Positions 23,641 to 27,759 of a DNA stretch of 27,759 bases are shown here, in pieces; position 1 is the first letter of the stretch; every line of letters starts with the position of its first letter. The stretch covers positions 1-27,759 of the forward strand of contig CALIZL010000058.1 of assembly GCA_938028745.1 (NCBI GenBank). Direction: 5' to 3'. This stretch comes from an uncultured Prevotella sp. (GTDB lineage Bacteria; Bacteroidota; Bacteroidia; Bacteroidales; Bacteroidaceae). The notes below the pieces were generated by a model. That model was given only the letters and a program-made list of their open reading frames with translations. It was not told the DNA's origin and did not search any database. The translations under genes were made by a program, and so were the position numbers.

Positions 23641-23954
23641 GATGGAATTGACAGTCGGTTTTCGACTTGTGAAAAATGCAGTGAATGACTTCCGCCAGAT
23701 CAACTTTTTGAGGCATAACCACGTTTTGCCACAGACAAATGGTGCAAAACTTTAGGTTTTTTGTATCTTTGTCCAGCACTTCGTACATGAGCGGGTGTTT
23801 ATCTTGGTTTTACAGCACAAAGGTAATAAACTGCTCTATTTGTAGAGATATTAAAAGTCAAGACAATTTCCTTTGAGTAAAGCTAATTTCGTTCCTTGTT
23901 TCATTCAGTTACTCGCCCTTATACATAACGAAATTAAGAAAGGTCAGATAGCCG
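23641..23954. other. Intergenic stretch with an orphan promoter box
   Basis: No gene is seen. TATCTTTG at 23764-23771 on the plus strand is an exact -7 box, but no -33 and no plus-strand gene follow. It may be a leftover of the deleted gene region. Confidence 0.5.
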
Positions 23955-24494
23955 TTATTCGGCACAATAAACCATCTCCTTTTGAAACACTTTCGATGTA
24001 ATTTGCCTCTCTCGAAATTTTATAGTGATGGTATATGGCTCATCATTGGAAGACAAATAAAAAAGGCGAGGTATGCAAATTCTCATCCCTACACTTTTCC
24101 TTTCGCCTTTGTTTATGGAGCGGACAAGGGATGCTATGTTAAGGGAAGAGTAGTAGCCATGACTCTCTTCTTGATTGGAAATTAAGCCATACATATCCGT
24201 TTCCCAACCTTTGAAACAGTGCGAGATGAGTTTTCCTGACCGTGTGCGTACTTCAATAGACTTGACTTTCTCGTCTATGCCCTTCAAACCAGGTTCTATG
24301 CCACCACCAAAAAGCACTGGTTTGCCACCGGTCCAGGTTGTAATGAAGTTAATAACAAAATATTTTTTCCCACTTACCAGCGAATCGGTAAATACTATCG
24401 GCTGCATGACGACATTATCAATCCTAAAAGTCTCGTAATGGCATTCACACGAAACAAGTATGATTGTCATAAGCAAGATAAGTAGACTCCTCAT
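23955..24494 (-). CDS. Lipoprotein of unknown function
   Basis: A 179-residue protein from the start MRSLLILLMTIILVSCECH. The signal segment ends in the lipobox LVSC, so Cys16 should be lipidated. The mature part is beta-rich with GGKPVLFGGGIEPGL, a central NQEESHGYYSSL and a C-terminal YTITIKFRERQITSKVF, consistent with an immunoglobulin-like or similar sandwich, but no family is recognised. A longer frame from 24617 is not supported because the added part lacks coding features and would bury the signal peptide. The gene is AT-rich like others in this zone. Confidence 0.72.
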   Translation of the reverse strand: MRSLLILLMTIILVSCECHYETFRIDNVVMQPIVFTDSLVSGKKYFVINFITTWTGGKPVLFGGGIEPGLKGIDEKVKSIEVRTRSGKLISHCFKGWETDMYGLISNQEESHGYYSSLNIASLVRSINKGERKSVGMRICIPRLFYLSSNDEPYTITIKFRERQITSKVFQKEMVYCAE

Positions 24495-24516
24495 TGGTAT
24501 AAACTTTTTTAATCCT

Positions 24517-24681
24517 TTATCTTCGGATGTGTGCCTCCACTTTAAGGTGCTTTTTAAGATGCTTTCTGATAATTCCCTGCTTTGGTGAAATGATGATTTC
24601 AAACATACCCCTTGCAAGCATTGGGGTTACAAAGATATCGAAATTACTCTTACCATTTAGGCTAGTCTTCAAAACATGGTT
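24517..24681 (-). pseudogene. Short frame after the sigma factor gene, start-proximal stop
   Basis: An ATG overlaps the sigma factor stop codon (ATGA, 24693) in the manner of coupled sigma/anti-sigma genes, but its fourth codon is TGA (24682-24684). The same frame then stays open for 54 codons (SLNGKSNFDIFVTPMLARG, then EIIISPKQGIIRKHLKKHL) to a TAA at 24517-24519, ending in a strongly basic segment. Internal ATGs exist at 24621 and 24606. It could be a broken coupled gene or a small basic peptide. It does not resemble a known anti-sigma factor. The overlapping alternative frame cannot be excluded. Confidence 0.35.
24630..24637 (-). promoter_or_regulatory. -7 box upstream of the lipoprotein gene
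   Basis: TATCTTTG on the minus strand, 135 bases before the lipoprotein start; no clear -33 element. Confidence 0.4.
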
Positions 24682-24689
24682 TCAACACC

Positions 24690-25235
24690 TCATTCCACAT
24701 CCATTATCTTCCTTAATTTCTTTACGGCCAAATGATAACTAGCCTTTAATGCACCAACGCTAGTTGAGAGAATAACGCTAATTTCCTCGTATTTCATTTC
24801 GTCGAAATAGCGCAGGTTAAACACTGTTCGCTGCACTTCGGGCAACTCGGCAATGGCCTCTTGCAGTCGGGCTTGGGTGGCATCGCCGTCAAAGTAATCG
24901 TCGGCCATAAGCTGTTGAGCCAAAGTAAGGTCGGCAGACGATTGCAACGAGGTGGCATTTTTCTGCTTGCGAAGAAAGTCGAGTGCCTCGTTAATGGCTA
25001 TTCGGTACAGCCACGTGGACAGTTTGGCCTGCTGCTTAAAGTTATCCAGGCCGTTCCATGCCTTTAAAAACACGTTTTGCACCAGGTCGTCGGCATCTTC
25101 GTGTACCAGCACCATACGTCTTACCTTCCAATAAAGCGGCTGGGCATAAGCCTTTACCAAGTCTTGGAAAGCGGCATGTCGAGTGGCAGGGTCGGCCAAA
25201 CGCTGCAACAAACGTTGTTCGTCTAATTCTATCAT
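24690..25235 (-). CDS. ECF-type RNA polymerase sigma factor
   Basis: A 181-residue ECF sigma factor. Region 2 includes LVHEDADDLVQNVFLKAW (43-60) and LSTWLYRIAINEALDFLRK (72-90); region 4 (about 120-178) includes LPEVQRTVFNLRYF and the helix-turn-helix MKYEEISVILSTSVGALKASYHLAVKKL. Relatives in Bacteroidota are often followed by an overlapping anti-sigma gene; here only an interrupted short frame follows. The upstream L,D-transpeptidase gene ends 81 bases before it in the opposite sense of numbering and is on the same strand, so both may belong to an envelope-related unit. Confidence 0.93.
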   Translation of the reverse strand: MIELDEQRLLQRLADPATRHAAFQDLVKAYAQPLYWKVRRMVLVHEDADDLVQNVFLKAWNGLDNFKQQAKLSTWLYRIAINEALDFLRKQKNATSLQSSADLTLAQQLMADDYFDGDATQARLQEAIAELPEVQRTVFNLRYFDEMKYEEISVILSTSVGALKASYHLAVKKLRKIMDVE

Positions 25236-25248
25236 TAAGCCATAGGGG

Positions 25249-25256
25249 CAAAAATA
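25249..25256 (-). promoter_or_regulatory. -7 box of the second sigma factor gene
   Basis: TATTTTTG on the minus strand, 14 bases before the ATG at 25235. No good -33 match at the usual spacing. It lies in the 81-base gap after the L,D-transpeptidase gene. Confidence 0.4.
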
Positions 25257-25316
25257 ACTGTCAAGAATGTTTTAAGCACCGACGAACACGAGGCAGGAAG
25301 ACGATATGCACCGATA

Positions 25317-26903
25317 CTAAATGGCGAAATCGCGAAGGTACTGATAAAGCACCTTGTCGTAACCATAGACATCAGCGTATGTCTGCATTTTACCTGTAAC
25401 GTCGGGATAAAGGGTGTAATAGGTAATGAAAAGCGGAACGTTGGGGTTTACTTTCACACTATTAACTAATCGTCGATAGTCTACGCGCGTCCGTTTCTCT
25501 TCGCCCTCTTTGGGCTTAGACAAGTCGGCCTGCATAGAATAATTTATCTTATCAATCAATGTTTTATCTTTCTTGTCGAGCAAGAAAACAGCCAGTTCAA
25601 AGGGTTTCTGAACACGTATGCAACCATGCGAAACGCTACGGCTGCCACGATCGAAAGCCCATTTAGAGGAAGTGTCGTGGATGAAAATTGAGAAATTGTT
25701 GTTGAAACGGAACACCACACGACCCAAGGAATTGCCTTCGCCACCCTCTTGAATAACAAAATAGTCGGGGTTGAGCAACATGCCAGCCGACACGCTGGCT
25801 GGGTCGACACGCCTTCCCGACGAGCGGTTGAGTATGAAATAACGGTGTCGCTCAAAATAATCGGGGTTTCCTGCATGGCCAATCACCTCTTTCTTAATGA
25901 TGCTGCGGGGTATAATCCATTGCGGATTAACGTCCATACGCATGATATGGCTATTTAGCAGGGGCGTTTTGGTGTCTAATGTGCCGCAGGCCATACGCAT
26001 AGTAAGCACGCTATCGCCCTCTATGGCGTCGAGATGGTATGAGGGAACGTTCACCAACACGTACTTACGATGGTTTTGCGGATAGTCATTTTGTCGCCAA
26101 CGGCTGCGTTCTATGTTGCAAAGTAGCCGTACGCGGTCGGTCTCAGACAGGTTTTTGCCCTTAAAATGCTTTATCAATTGGGCATAAAGGGCGTTTTGTG
26201 GCTGCGACTCGCGTAGGAAGATGGAAACAGAATCGTTATACACCTTGCGCAAGGCTGTTGAATAAAAATCTTTTGGTGGGCGTTTAACAGGAATGTCAAA
26301 CAAGCCTCGATAAGTGGTGCGAACAGAGTCTTGTTCGCGTATATCTAAGTTATTGAATATCTGTGTGGGGTTGGTAAAGCCGAAGTGTTGGCCTGCCGTA
26401 TAGCGCAAGAAAGCCTTGGTGAGGTTGTATTCAAGGCGTGCCATCACACGATTAACATCGCGAATGCCCGTGTCTACATCTAGTGTTCGAATGCGTTGCA
26501 AGTCGCGTTCTATCTGTCCCACCACAAACACCCTTTTGCAAAACCCCATTTCTTCTACCGTGTTGAGGTAAGCCAATAGGCTATCAGCACGCTTATCAAC
26601 TCCAAATCGGTCTATCCAAAGCAGGTTTCCGCCATCGCGATAGTAACGGCGAGTGCGCGAATCGGCCACAAGAGAGTCACGGTCGGCTCTGGCCATCAAA
26701 TCAAGTTGCTTTCTGATTTTACTATTGTCGAGCCGATAAGACTGTTCTGCCAATTGACTAACAGTTTCCGACGTGGGCAAAGGCCGTTCAATAGAGCCTT
26801 TCTCGTGACAAGCCACGAGAAAAACACAAAAGAAGAGTACCGAAGAAGAGAACTTACCTATTAAATTAGAAGAGGACTTACCTAACTCTAAAATGTATTT
26901 CAT
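25317..26903 (-). CDS. Lipoprotein L,D-transpeptidase (YkuD/YcbB-like)
   Basis: A 528-residue envelope enzyme. It probably makes or modifies direct mDAP cross-links in peptidoglycan. The signal segment SSVLFFCVFLVAC ends in a lipobox with Cys33. A helical N-terminal region (about 60-280) with YYRDGGNLLWIDRFGVDKRADSL resembles the scaffold domain of YcbB-type enzymes. The YkuD domain has KYVLVNVPSYHLDA, NPQWIIPRSI, IHDT and the catalytic signature SHGCIRVQ, with Cys428 and His426. The chosen start MKYILEL gives a shorter signal N-region; a start at 26966 adds 21 residues and is possible. Confidence 0.9.
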   Translation of the reverse strand: MKYILELGKSSSNLIGKFSSSVLFFCVFLVACHEKGSIERPLPTSETVSQLAEQSYRLDNSKIRKQLDLMARADRDSLVADSRTRRYYRDGGNLLWIDRFGVDKRADSLLAYLNTVEEMGFCKRVFVVGQIERDLQRIRTLDVDTGIRDVNRVMARLEYNLTKAFLRYTAGQHFGFTNPTQIFNNLDIREQDSVRTTYRGLFDIPVKRPPKDFYSTALRKVYNDSVSIFLRESQPQNALYAQLIKHFKGKNLSETDRVRLLCNIERSRWRQNDYPQNHRKYVLVNVPSYHLDAIEGDSVLTMRMACGTLDTKTPLLNSHIMRMDVNPQWIIPRSIIKKEVIGHAGNPDYFERHRYFILNRSSGRRVDPASVSAGMLLNPDYFVIQEGGEGNSLGRVVFRFNNNFSIFIHDTSSKWAFDRGSRSVSHGCIRVQKPFELAVFLLDKKDKTLIDKINYSMQADLSKPKEGEEKRTRVDYRRLVNSVKVNPNVPLFITYYTLYPDVTGKMQTYADVYGYDKVLYQYLRDFAI

Positions 26904-27096
26904 TGAAATGCCGCCTACGATTTGTGCGGCTTGTTTATATTTTTTATCCTTATGCTTATTGCGCATGTCGTCGTTGCAGGCTTGCGTAAAACTAATTAGA
27001 TTTTGATAGAGAAAGACTCACACCGACATGCCGTCGGAGCCAGCCCCACTGCCATTTCGACCTTCAACAGGCAGGCAGAACCACCCAATGCGGGTA

Positions 27097-27405
27097 TTAT
27101 CTGACTGCTATTTTACGCACCACCTTGCCTACTTTCACGATGTAGCAGCCTTTGGGTAGGCCCAAATCGAAATGTTTCTCGGCACTGTCTATCTTGAAAT
27201 AGACCACTCTCACACCGGCCAAGTCGTAGATGGCGAGCATCTGCCCTGCACCTCCCGACACGTGTATGGTAGATTCCGTGACACTGATAACAACATTTTG
27301 GAAGTCGTTATCAATGGTTTCGAGTGCAGCGTTAGCCCTCGAAGTCAGCGGGTTGCCCAACATTAGGGCGGTTGCGAATAATATTGTAAGTAACGTCTTT
27401 GTCAT
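27097..27405 (-). CDS. Mini-protein with signal peptide and T9SS-type C-terminal domain
   Basis: A 102-residue protein. Residues 1-26 are a signal peptide (MTKTLLTILFATALMLG, cut near RANA|AL). Residues about 37-102 look like a type IX secretion sorting domain (Por_Secre_tail type A): a beta strand with IHVSGGAGQMLAIYDLAGVR, a second strand, and the end LPKGCYIVKVGKVVRKIAVR. There is no cargo between signal and sorting domain. The start at 27405 is favoured because the -7 box (27433-27440) overlaps an upstream in-frame ATG at 27435, which therefore could not be transcribed from it. Full-length T9SS substrates are much larger, so this may be an autonomous surface peptide or a truncated gene. 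Confidence 0.75.
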   Translation of the reverse strand: MTKTLLTILFATALMLGNPLTSRANAALETIDNDFQNVVISVTESTIHVSGGAGQMLAIYDLAGVRVVYFKIDSAEKHFDLGLPKGCYIVKVGKVVRKIAVR

Positions 27406-27432
27406 ATACGGGATGTTTTCTGGTTTCATCTG

Positions 27433-27461
27433 CAAATATAGTGCTTTTTGATGTAAATCAA
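27433..27461 (-). promoter_or_regulatory. Promoter of the mini-protein gene
   Basis: Minus-strand -7 TATATTTG (27433-27440) and -33 TTG (27459-27461) 18 bases apart. Confidence 0.6.
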
Positions 27462-27708
27462 GAAACTAACCAACTGCAAATCATTTGCGTTAAAGCTATT
27501 TAACAATGAGCGACTTTTTGTGTTCGCAAAACGAATTAATTCGAGGCCATTTCACGCACTTTTAAGGTTGAATGGGTTGTTAGTTCACTAGATTACTTAG
27601 CCATACTAGCCCAACTCGTTCATCAGTAGGCGCAGCCATTAGCACCCTATTTAGTTAACAGTTTAATAGGCGCAGCCATTTTTTCACCCTTTCACCTTTT
27701 CATTTTTA

Positions 27709-27748
27709 GGAGTTAAGGAGTTATGGAGTTAAGGAGTTAAGCCAAATG
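27709..27748. repeat. GGAGTTAA octamer repeat, second locus
   Basis: Four tandem 8-base units (second unit GGAGTTAT) followed by GCCAAATG, the same layout and flank as at 17081-17120 but with the variant unit in a different position. Confidence 0.85.
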
Positions 27749-27759
27749 CCTTGATGGCG

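Larger units (their letters stand above)
27406..27759. other. Gene-free right end with short repeats
   Basis: AT-rich sequence without a gene. It contains the mini-protein promoter, two copies of TAGGCGCAGCCATT 40 bases apart (27627-27640 and 27667-27680), the second followed by TTTTCACC as at 277-293, and the GGAGTTAA octamer repeat. Confidence 0.7.

Noticed and set aside
23642..23755. 37-codon ATG frame after the gene remnant
   Set aside because: It is short, has no coding signal that separates it from chance and overlaps AT-rich promoter-like sequence.

Overview
The window looks like chromosomal DNA of an anaerobic Bacteroidota, most likely a Prevotella-like member of the Bacteroidales. 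The reasons are: promoters with the Bacteroidota pattern (-7 TAnnTTTG, -33 TTTG or TTG, 18-20 bases apart) upstream of many genes; weak or absent Shine-Dalgarno sequences; an anaerobic class III ribonucleotide reductase; lineage-typical proteins (DUF4835, DUF3127, WG-repeat lipoprotein, T9SS-like C-terminal domain); and dnaN-to-recR style gene clustering. Core genes have G/C-rich third positions, while several segments between them are clearly AT-rich and look accessory.

Layout. 1-604 is non-coding and starts inside a dispersed repeat that recurs at 23.3-23.5 kb. 605-3460 holds nrdD and nrdG, followed by a perfect-stem terminator. 3730-4323 is an ECF sigma factor (minus). 4324-4940 has its promoter, a candidate small RNA and the metY promoter. 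4941-6212 is metY. 6492-8395 is an accessory island: an AT-rich GNAT acetyltransferase, then on the minus strand a Tae4-like peptidoglycan amidase followed 7 bases later by a WG-repeat lipoprotein, next to tRNA-Asp(GTC). 8689-9750 is an unknown secreted protein. 9813-20598 is a long minus-strand housekeeping block, in transcription order dnaN, DEDDh exonuclease, coaBC, DUF4835 protein, recN, pseudoprotease-TPR protein, recR, membrane protein, glycosyltransferase, GNAT. 20849-21271 is a divergent DUF3127 protein with an SSB-like acidic tail. 21397-24690 is a second AT-rich accessory zone with a secreted protein, a broken small gene with a double-glycine-leader-like N-terminus, tandem repeats, a gene remnant and a lipoprotein. 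24690-27405 has a second ECF sigma factor, a lipoprotein L,D-transpeptidase and a mini-protein made of a signal peptide plus a sorting-type C-terminal domain.

How the genes fit together. NrdG activates NrdD for anaerobic dNTP synthesis. The minus-strand block mixes replication and repair (dnaN, recN, recR, exonuclease) with CoA synthesis and envelope proteins. The best candidate for an undescribed system is the Tae4-like amidase with its WG-repeat lipoprotein: it has the architecture of a peptidoglycan-targeting effector with a periplasm-facing immunity protein, but the partner does not look like known Tai4 proteins and no T6SS gene is in view.
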